Source: a bacterium (GTDB lineage: Bacteria > Patescibacteriota > Patescibacteriia > Magasanikbacterales > GWA2-37-8). Taken from it: 34,683 nucleotides of DNA. The stretch is from assembly GCA_021812425.1 (NCBI GenBank), contig JAKANM010000003.1:1-34683 (forward strand). The letters run 5' to 3'. Below are positions 14,239 through 22,894 of this stretch, in pieces. The notes under the pieces were generated by a model. It saw only the letters and a list, made by a program, of their open reading frames with translations, was not told the origin of the DNA and did not search any database. The translations under genes were made by a program, and so were the position numbers. Within the stretch, counting starts at the first letter, position 1, and each line of letters starts with the position of its first letter.

Positions 14239-16782
14239 ATGTCAACTCTGGTTATCGTGGAATCGCCTACTAAAGCCAAAACAATTTCTAAATTTTTAGG
14301 AAAAGGATTTATTGTGGAGTCCTCATTTGGACATGTCCGCGACTTGCCGAAGAGCCATATGGGGGTGGATATCGAAGGCGGCACCTTCGAACCAAATTAT
14401 GAAATTCCGGACAGTAAAAAACAACGCGTCGCCCAGCTGCGCAAACTCGCAAAGTCGGCTGATGATATATTGTTCGCGTCTGACGGCGACCGTGAAGGAG
14501 AGGCGATCTCCTGGCATCTGGCTGAGCTGTTAAAGATTGATCCCAAAAAAGTTAAACGTTTGGTTTTTCATGAAATCACCAAAACCGCAATCGAAGACGC
14601 CATTAAGAATCCGAGGGAATTAAACATGAATTTGGTGGACGCTCAACAGGCAAGACGAGTGCTTGATCGCCTGGTCGGTTATGAATTGTCCCCGCTCCTC
14701 TGGAAAAAGGTCCGCTATGGCTTATCGGCCGGACGCGTGCAATCGGTCGCGGTAAATTTAATTGTCGAAAGAGAAAAAGAACGCGCTCGGTTCAAATCGA
14801 GCGCCTATTTTGATTTGATGGCGAAATTGGAAGCAGGAAAAGATAGTTTTGAATCACATCTGATAAAATATGAAGAAAAAATAATTCCATCAGGAAAAGA
14901 TTTTGATGAAAATACCGGCAAAATAAAAAAACCGGAAGATTTTACTTTACTAAACGAAGAAGCCGCCACCGCATTGGCGAAAAAACTATTAGAAACTAAA
15001 CCTTGGCTCGTGTCTGAAATTACCGAGACCCCTTATCAAACACATCCTTATCCCCCATTTATTACTTCCACCATACAACAGGAAGCCAGCCGCAAACTTG
15101 GTTGGGCGGCGCGCCAAACGATGAGAACTGCTCAGTCATTGTATGAGAACGGCTACATCACCTACATGCGTACCGATTCGGTAAATTTATCTGAACAGGC
15201 AATAACCGCCGCGCGCGAAGCGGCGAAGGAATTTGGCGATGAATATTTGTCCGCTACTCCAAAAATATTCGCCAATAAATCAAAATTAGCGCAGGAAGCT
15301 CATGAAGCGATCCGTCCGGCGGGAAGTCATTTCGCACATCCGTCAGACGTCGCGAAGACAGTGAGCGCGGACGAAGCCAAATTGTATGACATGATTTGGA
15401 AACGCACCGTTGCTTGCCAAATGAAAAATGCAGAGCTAGTCACTCAATCCGTAACAATCAATATTGAAAAAGCGGTTTTCGAATCCAAAGGAAAACGAAT
15501 TAAATTTGCCGGTTTCATGCGCGCTTACGTTGAGGGTTCCGACGATCCGGAGGCGGCTTTGGAAAACCAGGAAGTTCATTTGCCGGTTTTAAAGGAGAAG
15601 CAAGAAGTCAGGGCATTAACTGTAGAAAAAGAAGGCCACGCCACTCAGCCACCGGCCCGATATACGGAAGCCAGTTTGATTAAAAAACTTGAAGCTGAAG
15701 GAGTTGGTCGTCCTTCTACCTATGCAACAATTTTGGACACCATCACTGAGCGCGAATACGCAGTCAAACAAGGCCAGGCCCTGGTCCCAACCTACACGGC
15801 GATGATTACCGATCATTATTTAAAACAATATTTTTCAAAATTAGTCGATGTTCATTTTACCTCCAAAATGGAAGACGACCTCGACAATGTCGCCGAAGGA
15901 AAAGAAAAATGGATCCCGTACATAAAGGATTTTTATGGGGATGTGAAGGACGGTTTCCACGCCAAAGTAAAACATGCTTCCGAGGACGAAGGCTACCCGA
16001 CACTCGAGATAGGCATAGATGAAAAAACAAAAAAACCTTTGGTAATAAAAAGCGGTAAATACGGGCCATACATCCAACGCGGTGAAGGCGGTGAAAATAA
16101 TACCGCCTCTATACCGGAGAATATTCCGCCATCAGAATTAAATTTAGAAAAAGCGCTTGAGCTGTTGAGCCAGCCGCAAGGTCCTGAGGTAGTAACCACT
16201 GATTTGAACACCGGTTTTGAAATTACCAGGCGCACCGGACGATATGGACCTTATTTACAACTAGGGGAAGATGCGGAAAAAAAGAAGGCCAAAAAAGTTG
16301 CTCTGTCTTACGGCCCAAAACACTTACCGATCAGCAAAACAATAAATATCAATGCTATTACGCCTGATCTTGCTAGAAAAATTATTTCTTTCCCACTGAA
16401 TATCGGTGAAAGTAATGGTGAAAAAATTATTGCCAGCGTCGGAAAATTCGGACCATATCTAAAAAAGGCGGACGATTTTAGGTCAATACCAAAAGAAAAA
16501 GACATCTTGACCATAACACTCGCAGAAGCGGAAGAAATATATGCGCAAGAAAAAAAGAGCCGACGCCGAAAAACTACTGTTCTCAAAGAGTTTGGTCTTG
16601 ATCCTGACACAAAGAAACCCTTACAGGCCCTTGAAGGCCAATATGGCCCGTATCTTTCAAACGGAACCAGGACTTTTGCTTCGATTCCCAAAGATACAAA
16701 TTTAGATGAAATGACTCTCGCCCAGGCGATAGACCTCCTAAAACAAAAAAAGGGTAAAAAGAAAACGAAAAAAAGAATCTAA
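14239..16782 (+). CDS. topA: DNA topoisomerase I (type IA)
   Basis: TopA relaxes negative supercoils by a single-strand break and passage reaction. The 847-aa protein has the TOPRIM domain (about 1-135) with catalytic E9 and D82-x-D84-x-E86 in SDGDREGEA, the gate domains, and active-site Y309 in YITYMRTDS. The C-terminal part carries no C4 zinc fingers. Instead there are four repeats of the small Topo_C_Rpt type, each with a (K/R/Q)(Y/F)GPYL/I core: near residues 598-615, 660-678, 728-747 and 793-812. It ends in a Lys-rich tail (KKGKKKTKKRI). rel follows after 20 bases. Confidence 0.97.
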   Translation: MSTLVIVESPTKAKTISKFLGKGFIVESSFGHVRDLPKSHMGVDIEGGTFEPNYEIPDSKKQRVAQLRKLAKSADDILFASDGDREGEAISWHLAELLKIDPKKVKRLVFHEITKTAIEDAIKNPRELNMNLVDAQQARRVLDRLVGYELSPLLWKKVRYGLSAGRVQSVAVNLIVEREKERARFKSSAYFDLMAKLEAGKDSFESHLIKYEEKIIPSGKDFDENTGKIKKPEDFTLLNEEAATALAKKLLETKPWLVSEITETPYQTHPYPPFITSTIQQEASRKLGWAARQTMRTAQSLYENGYITYMRTDSVNLSEQAITAAREAAKEFGDEYLSATPKIFANKSKLAQEAHEAIRPAGSHFAHPSDVAKTVSADEAKLYDMIWKRTVACQMKNAELVTQSVTINIEKAVFESKGKRIKFAGFMRAYVEGSDDPEAALENQEVHLPVLKEKQEVRALTVEKEGHATQPPARYTEASLIKKLEAEGVGRPSTYATILDTITEREYAVKQGQALVPTYTAMITDHYLKQYFSKLVDVHFTSKMEDDLDNVAEGKEKWIPYIKDFYGDVKDGFHAKVKHASEDEGYPTLEIGIDEKTKKPLVIKSGKYGPYIQRGEGGENNTASIPENIPPSELNLEKALELLSQPQGPEVVTTDLNTGFEITRRTGRYGPYLQLGEDAEKKKAKKVALSYGPKHLPISKTININAITPDLARKIISFPLNIGESNGEKIIASVGKFGPYLKKADDFRSIPKEKDILTITLAEAEEIYAQEKKSRRRKTTVLKEFGLDPDTKKPLQALEGQYGPYLSNGTRTFASIPKDTNLDEMTLAQAIDLLKQKKGKKKTKKRI

Positions 16783-16802
16783 GACGGTCCACAAACATTT
16801 CT

Positions 16803-18299
16803 ATGTCACGCACAATCTCCATTCCAAGCAAGCTAAGCATCAACGACATTATCGTCGGGCTGAAAAAGTATGCGCCGCTTTCTGAGTTGGATATTGTTTG
16901 GCGCGCTTACGATCTTGCTGAGAAAGCACACCATGGCCAACTAAGAAAATCCGGCGAACCTTATATCACCCACCCGCTTGCCACCGCCTATCTTCTCACC
17001 ACTATGCGCATCGATGTTCCAATCATCGCGGCGGCGCTCCTGCACGATGTCCCGGAGGACACAGCTGTCACCATCGAAGAAATCGAACGAGATTTTGGAA
17101 CCGACATCGCGGGAATGGTTCGCGGAATCACTAAACTCGGAAAATTAAAATATCGCGGCGCGCAAAGATACATAGAAAATCTTAGAAAAATGTTCGTGGC
17201 GATGGCCGAGGATGTGCGCGTGATGATCATAAAATTTGCTGATCGAATTCATAACCTCAGCACGCTTAGCGATCTTGAGGAAAAAAAACGCTACCGAATC
17301 GCTCTCGAGAGCATAGAAATTTACGCGCCAATCGCCCATCGGCTGGGCATGGGTGAATTCAAAGCTTTACTCGAAGATTTAGCCTTCCCTTTCGCCTACC
17401 CGAAAGAATACGATCGTACCAAAAAAATCCGCGACCGAATTTTTGATGAGGGCGAAGCTTATATCGATCGCGTGCTTGGATTATTACGAGAAGAACTTAA
17501 AGCTGCTGGCGTTAAATTCATCGATACCCATGGCCGTAAAAAACAGCTTTATAGTTTTTATCAAAAATTAATCAAAAAAAACTGGGAAACGGAAAAAATT
17601 TACGACATCGTCGCCCTCAGAATAATCGTCGCAGACATCGCCGACTGTTACGCTGCCTTAGGCGTCATACATAAACTATGGCGGCCGGCCAAAGGACGAA
17701 TCAAAGACTACATCGCACAGCCGAAACCGAACGGTTATTCTTCACTACATACAACCGTTTTTGGACTTGATGGCAAAATGATTGAATTTCAAATTCGCAC
17801 CCAACAAATGCATTATGAGGCTGAGTTTGGTATCGCCGCACACTGGCTGTACGACGAAAAAGGCGCGCGGTTGCCGGCCAAGGACATTATTTGGGCAAAA
17901 CAATTAGCTGACATCCAGGAGGAAATACTGCACAATTTAGCCGATCTCGAAACTCTAAAAATCGACTTTTTTCGCAATCGAATTTTTACTTTTACCCCGA
18001 AGGGTGATGTCATTGATTTACCGGAGGACGCGACGCCGGTCGATTTTGCTTATGCGGTTCACTCTGATATTGGCAACCACTACGCCGGCGCTAAGGTCAA
18101 CGATATTATGGTAAATTTAAACACACCTCTTAGAAGCGGTGATATTGTCGAAGTTATTGTTGATAAAAACCGAAAAAGTCCTAGCGCTGACTGGCTGAAA
18201 TCTGTCAAAACGCACCAGGCGCGGTCACAAATAAAAAACAAAATGCAGTCTCCCATCAATTCATTTGTGAAGATGATTTTACCGAAAAAGAAAGACTAA
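16803..18299 (+). CDS. rel: RelA/SpoT homolog, (p)ppGpp synthetase/hydrolase lacking the C-terminal regulatory part
   Basis: The HD hydrolase domain looks intact (H57, H81-D82, D147; HHGQLRKSGEPYITHPL, LLHDVPEDT, FADRIHNL). The synthetase domain (about 225-360) also keeps its motifs (LYSFYQKLIKK, YIAQPKPNGYSSLHTTV, EFQIRTQQMHYEAEFGIAAHW). The RIKD motif at 299-302 is the RXKD form typical of bifunctional enzymes. A TGS domain follows (about 393-460). The protein then ends after a short basic tail at 498 aa, whereas long RSH proteins run to about 700-780 aa with helical, zinc-finger and ACT domains. The missing part normally senses uncharged tRNA on ribosomes. It converges with parB with overlapping stop codons. 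Confidence 0.95.
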   Translation: MSRTISIPSKLSINDIIVGLKKYAPLSELDIVWRAYDLAEKAHHGQLRKSGEPYITHPLATAYLLTTMRIDVPIIAAALLHDVPEDTAVTIEEIERDFGTDIAGMVRGITKLGKLKYRGAQRYIENLRKMFVAMAEDVRVMIIKFADRIHNLSTLSDLEEKKRYRIALESIEIYAPIAHRLGMGEFKALLEDLAFPFAYPKEYDRTKKIRDRIFDEGEAYIDRVLGLLREELKAAGVKFIDTHGRKKQLYSFYQKLIKKNWETEKIYDIVALRIIVADIADCYAALGVIHKLWRPAKGRIKDYIAQPKPNGYSSLHTTVFGLDGKMIEFQIRTQQMHYEAEFGIAAHWLYDEKGARLPAKDIIWAKQLADIQEEILHNLADLETLKIDFFRNRIFTFTPKGDVIDLPEDATPVDFAYAVHSDIGNHYAGAKVNDIMVNLNTPLRSGDIVEVIVDKNRKSPSADWLKSVKTHQARSQIKNKMQSPINSFVKMILPKKKD

Positions 18300-19150
18300 T
18301 CCAAAATCTTCCGAACAATCTCTTCCAGTTCTTCCTTGGAAAAAAAATGAATGGTAATGGTCCCCGCCTCACCTTTCTTAGTAACCGAAACCTTGGTACC
18401 AAGTTTCCCTCGAAGTTCCTCCTCTATATAGACGACGTTCGGATCGCGGCGGCTTACTGCGCCCTTATTCTCGCGAACCTTCTGCTCCAGATCGCGAACG
18501 GTAATTTTGTTGCCCAACATTGATTGCAATACTTCTGCTTGAGTTTTAGGATCGGCGATACCAAGAAGAGCTCTCGCCTGACTGGTGGAAATTTTTCCGT
18601 CCACTAGAGCGTTCTGCATTTCCTGTGGCAATGTGAGCAAACGAACCGCGTTGGCAATCGCCGGACGGCTTTTACCGACTTTCAGCGCCACGTCCTCCTG
18701 TGTAAGACCAAACTCTTCCATCAATCTCTGGTAGGCGAACGCCTCTTCAAGCGGATTAAGTTCAGAACGCTGAATATTTTCGATCAAAGCGACTTCTAAT
18801 TTTTGTTCATCCTTAAATTCTTTAACCAAAGCCGGAATAGTCGGAAGGTTAAGTAATTTTGACGCACGAAAACGCCGTTCGCCGGCGATCAGTTCATAAC
18901 CGCCGTCAGATTTTTCTGAAACTAAAATTGGCTGAAGAACGCCGTGTTCCCGGATAGAATCCGCAAGTTCCTGCAGATCTTCCTCCTTAAAATGCCGACG
19001 AGGCTGGTCAGGATTCGGCGTAATCTCCGACAGCGGTATCAGCCAAATACGTTCCGCTCCTGCGGATGTACCGTCGCCAGTATTGAATGTTTGTTTTTTT
19101 CGACCTGTGGTAGGGCTAAGTATCGCCCCAAGACCTCGACCCATGGACAT
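18296..19150 (-). CDS. parB: Chromosome partitioning protein ParB
   Basis: ParB loads at parS sites as a CTP-dependent DNA clamp and works with ParA. The 284-aa protein has the N-terminal ParA-interacting start (MGRGLGAIL), a ParB/Srx CTP-binding domain (about 38-128) with NPDQPRRHF and the GERRFR box (G90-R95), a helix-turn-helix domain (about 135-200, LTQEDVALKVGKSRPAIAN) and a C-terminal dimerisation domain (about 230-284). The start is either 19150 (MSMGRG) or the ATG at 19144; the family pattern favours MGRG. It begins 6 bases after the parA stop, with no SD. I found no consensus parS nearby. Confidence 0.95.
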   Translation of the reverse strand: MSMGRGLGAILSPTTGRKKQTFNTGDGTSAGAERIWLIPLSEITPNPDQPRRHFKEEDLQELADSIREHGVLQPILVSEKSDGGYELIAGERRFRASKLLNLPTIPALVKEFKDEQKLEVALIENIQRSELNPLEEAFAYQRLMEEFGLTQEDVALKVGKSRPAIANAVRLLTLPQEMQNALVDGKISTSQARALLGIADPKTQAEVLQSMLGNKITVRDLEQKVRENKGAVSRRDPNVVYIEEELRGKLGTKVSVTKKGEAGTITIHFFSKEELEEIVRKILD

Positions 19151-19156
19151 AAAAAT

Positions 19157-19930
19157 TTATTTATTTTTTTCAAAATAATCTAATACTTCACGCGCCAACC
19201 TCTCATAAGCCTTCGCGCCTTTGCCGTTCGGTTCATAATGAAAAATACTCTTGCCAAAACTCGGAGCCTCGGCGAGGCGAACAGTGCGAGGAATTACCGA
19301 TCTAAAAATATTATTTGGAAAAAACTTATACAATTCATGCATCACTTCATCGGATAAACGGTTTCTTCCGTCATACATCGTCAGTATCGCGCCGAGTACC
19401 TGCAGCTCCGGCTTGATATTCTCACGCACGAGGTCAATCGTACGGAGCAGTTGCCCAAGACCCTCGAGTGCGTAGTACTCAGCCTGCACTGGGATCAGAA
19501 TCTTGTCCGCGGCGACAAGACCGTTCAGAGTCAAAAGGCCAAGTGAAGGTGGAGAGTCAATCACAATAAAATCATAAGCGTGCTTTACTTCACTCAGAAT
19601 ATCAGATAATTTCGTTTCACGACCCTCTACATTTACGAGTTCAACATTCGCTCCAGCGAGATCGGGCGTCGAGGGAACAACACGCAGACCGGCATGAGCG
19701 GTATTAATAACAATATCATGCAATCGTTGCTCTGAAATCAACGCATGGTATAGACCTTTTTCAAGCTCCTGATTTTTGATACCAAGTCCGGAAGTGGCGT
19801 TGCCCTGTGGATCAAGATCAACCAACAACACGAACTTTCCGGAATCAGCCAAAGCAGCCGCCAAATTCAAAGCAGTGGTAGTCTTACCTACTCCACCTTT
19901 CTGATTTACGACCGAAATTGTCACTGACAT
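19157..19930 (-). CDS. parA: Chromosome partitioning ATPase ParA (Soj)
   Basis: This is a 257-aa ParA/MinD-type ATPase that binds DNA non-specifically when ATP-bound and is released by ParB. It has the deviant Walker A motif KGGVGKTTTA (K11-T17 region), LLVDLDPQGNATSGLG, and Walker B region FIVIDSPPSLGLLTLNGL. Length and motifs match chromosomal Soj proteins; it lacks the N-terminal HTH of many plasmid ParA proteins. It is first in the parAB unit and is driven by a promoter that shares its -35 position with the divergent tRNA-Leu promoter. Confidence 0.97.
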   Translation of the reverse strand: MSVTISVVNQKGGVGKTTTALNLAAALADSGKFVLLVDLDPQGNATSGLGIKNQELEKGLYHALISEQRLHDIVINTAHAGLRVVPSTPDLAGANVELVNVEGRETKLSDILSEVKHAYDFIVIDSPPSLGLLTLNGLVAADKILIPVQAEYYALEGLGQLLRTIDLVRENIKPELQVLGAILTMYDGRNRLSDEVMHELYKFFPNNIFRSVIPRTVRLAEAPSFGKSIFHYEPNGKGAKAYERLAREVLDYFEKNK

Positions 19931-19956
19931 AATAATTTGAGACTTTGAACACCTTT

Positions 19957-19985
19957 AGTTTATCATATTATCTGAGGATTGACAA
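19957..19985 (-). promoter_or_regulatory. Sigma-70-type promoter for parAB
   Basis: On the minus strand TTGTCA (19980-19985), a 17-base spacer and TAAACT (19957-19962) preceded by TGA. The -35 overlaps by 5 bases the -35 of the plus-strand tRNA-Leu promoter, so polymerase can probably bind only one at a time. Confidence 0.6.
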
Positions 19986-20007
19986 AAGGCCAGTTTGTCG
20001 GTAAAAT
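19979..20007 (+). promoter_or_regulatory. Sigma-70-type promoter for tRNA-Leu
   Basis: Consensus TTGACA (19979-19984), a 17-base spacer and TAAAAT (20002-20007). Predicted start is near 20014, 8 bases before the tRNA. Confidence 0.8.
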
Positions 20008-20021
20008 TAACGTAATTTTAG

Positions 20022-20103
20022 GCCGCGATGGCGGAATTGGTAGACGCACACGACTCAAAATCGTGCGGAGCAATCCATGAGAGTTCGATTCTCTCTCGCG
20101 GCA
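20022..20103 (+). tRNA. tRNA-Leu, anticodon CAA
   Basis: The 82 bases form a class II tRNA: acceptor GCCGCGA/TCGCGGC, anticodon stem CACGA/TCGTG with loop CTCAAAA (anticodon CAA, reading UUG), a long variable arm with GGA/TCC around GCAA, T stem GAGAG/CTCTC with loop TTCGATT, discriminator A. CCA is not encoded. The metallophosphoesterase gene starts 20 bases later with no terminator between, so the two are probably co-transcribed. Confidence 0.96.
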
Positions 20104-20123
20104 CACATCAGGATCACCTTCAT

Positions 20124-21050
20124 ATGATAATGTATTCAGTACTATTGGCAGGAACAGCCATAATTTCAGTATTGCTTATTTATTCAAATTCGCCGGCTTT
20201 ATCGGCTGTCTTGTGGATATTATTAGCGGGTTTGTTTTACATTCATCTCGAACCGTACTTCCTGAAAGTTAGGAAATTTAACCACAAAATTCCAGGCCTC
20301 AAGACACCAATCAAAATAGCTTTTATTGCAGATCTTCAAACTAAGAAATTAAAGGGTAAAAAATTTCTTCACCGCGTGATCAAAAAAATAAATAACCTAA
20401 AACCGGATTTAGTTTTTATCGGTGGAGATTTAATTTCAAATGAATACTTCTTTGATGATAGTCAGATCAAATCGTTAGCAGAATTTTCGGTACTATCAAA
20501 AAACCTGCCGGTCTATGCCGTACTTGGCAATCATGAATACGGCATCGACTTCGACGAAAAAAAAGACCAACCCCATAAAATATTTTCCGATCGCCATGGG
20601 ACTGTGGTGGATGCCCTTAAAAATTTAGGGATAAGCGTCCTCCACAATTCGTTCGCGAACATTTCGGTACGCGGTCAGAATTTGGAACTTTATGGTACTG
20701 ACGATTTGTGGGCGGAGAATACTTCCTGGGAAAATATAAAATCTGCGAAAAATAATTTACCGCTTCTAGTACTGACGCATAATCCTGATACTATCCTGTC
20801 CTATCCGAAAAAAATAAAAAAACCGAGCTTAGTGCTTGCCGGACACACTCATGGCGGACAAATTCGTCTGCCATTTTTTGGGCCGGTTGGAAATGCAAAA
20901 TTAAAACTCGGTAAAAAATATTACGATGGATTTTTCAATTGGCATGGTATTTCTCTGTTTGTGACTCATGGCCTCGGCGAATCGCTTTTCGCGATCAGAT
21001 TTCTGACTCCACCTGAGATTGTTGAGGTGACATTACTTCCTGAAGCCTAA
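20124..21050 (+). CDS. Membrane-anchored calcineurin-like metallophosphoesterase (YkuE-type)
   Basis: This 308-aa protein has two N-terminal hydrophobic helices (about 3-20 and 25-42), then a calcineurin-like phosphoesterase domain: IAFIADLQ (D70, Q72), FIGGDL (D102), GNHE (N136-H137-E138), LTHNPD and AGHTHGGQ. Motif I is normally D-x-H; here the His is Gln, which removes one expected ligand of the two-metal centre. Relatives such as YkuE act on lipid-linked or cell-surface phosphoesters. The frame is open back into the tRNA-Leu gene, so the start is set at the ATG at 20124, which has a weak AGGA about 10 bases upstream; an ATG at 20130 is an alternative. It converges with asnS with overlapping stops. 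Confidence 0.9.
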   Translation: MIMYSVLLAGTAIISVLLIYSNSPALSAVLWILLAGLFYIHLEPYFLKVRKFNHKIPGLKTPIKIAFIADLQTKKLKGKKFLHRVIKKINNLKPDLVFIGGDLISNEYFFDDSQIKSLAEFSVLSKNLPVYAVLGNHEYGIDFDEKKDQPHKIFSDRHGTVVDALKNLGISVLHNSFANISVRGQNLELYGTDDLWAENTSWENIKSAKNNLPLLVLTHNPDTILSYPKKIKKPSLVLAGHTHGGQIRLPFFGPVGNAKLKLGKKYYDGFFNWHGISLFVTHGLGESLFAIRFLTPPEIVEVTLLPEA

Positions 21051-22336
21051 GGTTTTAGCCTGCCGATCGTCCTGGCAAACGGAATACATTCTCGGACATG
21101 CTCAACGCCAGTGATCCAACGCACCACGCGCTCGAGGCCGATGCCGAAACCGGAGTGCGGCACCGAACCGTAGCGACGCGTGTCCAAATACCACTCATAA
21201 TCCGCCTGATTCAAACCTTCAGTCCTCATACGTTCGATCAAAACATCAACATTTTCCTCGCGCTGGCTACCACCGATAATCTCTCCCCCGCCGTCGGTCG
21301 CTATTAAATCATCATTCAGCGCTAATTTGTTTTCCTTATCCAGCTTCATGTAGAACGGCTTAATTTCCTTCGGCCACTTTTCAATAAATACCGGGACTAA
21401 ACTATCTTTCGTCAACAATCCTTCATCATCGTTTCCCAAATCCTCGCCGTATTTAATGTCAGATCCAAGTTCATTTAATTTTTTGACCGCCGCGTCATAA
21501 GTATAGCGCGTAAATGGCGCGTCGGCTTTTTTTAATTTTTCGACGTCGCGTTCCAGCATTGTCAGTTCCTCTGCGCAATGTTGCAAGACATAACGAACAA
21601 TATACCTTACCAGCCCTTCTTGAATATTTAAATTTTCATCATGTTCGACAAAAGCGGCCTCCGCGTCCATCATCCAAAATTCGGTAAGATGGCGTTTGGT
21701 CTTGCTTTTTTCGGCGCGAAAAACCGGCCCAAAATCATAACAACGCCCGACCGAAGCGATCGCCGCTTCAATATAAAGCTGTCCGGACTGTGAAAGATAA
21801 GCGGTGCCAAGATCAAAATATGGTACCGGAAATAAAGTAGTCGTCCCTTCACAGGCATTCGGAGTGAAAACCGGCGAATCAACTTTGATGAAAAAATTTT
21901 GATGCAAATACTCGCCGATGGCGGTAATTACTGAATCACGGATTCGCAAAATAGCCCACTGCCGTTTGCTACGCAGCCAAAGATGGCGGTTGTCCATGAG
22001 AAAATCGGGACCGTGTTCCTTTTTGGCAATCGGAAAATCCTCCGAGCGCTGAATAACTTTCAAATCGGTCACTTGAAGCTCAAAGACATTCTCACGTTTC
22101 GGATGTTTCGCTACTTTGCCTGTGATCATGACTGATGATTCCTGTGTGCTATTTTCGGTAGCCGCCCAGGCTGAATCACTGAGCGAATTTTTCGCCGCTA
22201 CTGCCTGCGTCCAACCCTGACCATCACGAATTTCAAGAAACGAAATCGGTCCCGAGGAACGTTTGTTGTGAACCCAACCGCGAATAGTCACTTCCTGTCC
22301 AACAAAATCCCTGAATTGACTGATGTAAATATTCAT
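21047..22336 (-). CDS. asnS: Asparaginyl-tRNA synthetase
   Basis: This class IIb synthetase charges tRNA-Asn with asparagine. The 429-aa protein has an N-terminal OB-fold anticodon-binding domain (about 1-105, VTIRGWVHNKRSSGPISFLEIRDG) and the class II catalytic core with motif 2 FRAEKSKTKRHLTEFWMMDAE and motif 3 GFGIGLERVVRWITG. NACEG and the LSQSGQLYIE region fit AsnRS better than AspRS, as does the RHLTEFWM wording. It is last in the adk-map-ruvX-recO-asnS unit, one base after recO. Having AsnRS implies direct charging rather than only amidation of Asp-tRNA-Asn. Confidence 0.93.
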   Translation of the reverse strand: MNIYISQFRDFVGQEVTIRGWVHNKRSSGPISFLEIRDGQGWTQAVAAKNSLSDSAWAATENSTQESSVMITGKVAKHPKRENVFELQVTDLKVIQRSEDFPIAKKEHGPDFLMDNRHLWLRSKRQWAILRIRDSVITAIGEYLHQNFFIKVDSPVFTPNACEGTTTLFPVPYFDLGTAYLSQSGQLYIEAAIASVGRCYDFGPVFRAEKSKTKRHLTEFWMMDAEAAFVEHDENLNIQEGLVRYIVRYVLQHCAEELTMLERDVEKLKKADAPFTRYTYDAAVKKLNELGSDIKYGEDLGNDDEGLLTKDSLVPVFIEKWPKEIKPFYMKLDKENKLALNDDLIATDGGGEIIGGSQREENVDVLIERMRTEGLNQADYEWYLDTRRYGSVPHSGFGIGLERVVRWITGVEHVRECIPFARTIGRLKP

Positions 22337-22337
22337 A

Positions 22338-22889
22338 CTATCTAATTTGTGAAAAACTACACAGCTTTTCCCTTAAATTAACAACGTCAGCGATTTTACG
22401 ATTCAAATGATACTCCGCATAGGGAATTACCCAGGAATCAGCAACTTTGGCTGTAACCGGGGCAAAACCCAGCATACTCATAAACCTTAGAATAAAATCA
22501 TAGGCGATCTTCATATTTACTTCCTCTGCAAAATCCAGATTATTCAAAAAACTTAACAATAAATCGAAAATTTTCTCATCTTTTTCTCCTGGCTGGACTA
22601 CTTCATTAACCAGATTAAGACAATAACATCCTAGTAAATTTTTCTCAAAATTATTACGAATATTGTGAAAAATTTTTATTACCTGCGCCCTAGTAACATA
22701 TGTAAGTTCCCGGCCAGGCGCGAGCTCAATTTCTAATAGCGCGAACGGTTCCAAGGCGGATGAATTTTTTGAAATTATTTTTTTTACACCACGGGCGATG
22801 GTTTCAATCTTTCCAGTCTCTTTGGTATAAAATCCGATCTGCTGGTCATATTCGCGAAAATCACGACGACTGAGAGTTAGGGCGAACAT
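22338..22889 (-). CDS. recO: Recombination mediator RecO (short form)
   Basis: RecO helps RecA displace SSB in the RecFOR pathway and anneals complementary strands. The N-terminal OB domain is visible (about 1-75: REYDQQIGFYTKETGKIETIARGVKKI, SALEPFALLEIEL), followed by a helical domain with CYCLNLVNEVVQPGEKD and ILRFMSMLGFAP. At 183 aa it is shorter than typical RecO (about 240), and the C-terminal zinc-binding module with paired CxxC is absent; the protein stops soon after LGFAP. It starts 5 bases after ruvX ends and one base separates its end from asnS. Confidence 0.85.
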   Translation of the reverse strand: MFALTLSRRDFREYDQQIGFYTKETGKIETIARGVKKIISKNSSALEPFALLEIELAPGRELTYVTRAQVIKIFHNIRNNFEKNLLGCYCLNLVNEVVQPGEKDEKIFDLLLSFLNNLDFAEEVNMKIAYDFILRFMSMLGFAPVTAKVADSWVIPYAEYHLNRKIADVVNLREKLCSFSQIR

Positions 22890-22894
22890 ACTGA

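Noticed and set aside
18296-20020. parS site or replication origin near parAB
   Set aside because: I looked for a parS-like palindrome around CACGTG and for DnaA-box clusters and saw none in the intergenic sequences.
20028-20123. Upstream extension of the metallophosphoesterase
   Set aside because: The extension reads through tRNA-Leu; the protein-like part starts at 20124.
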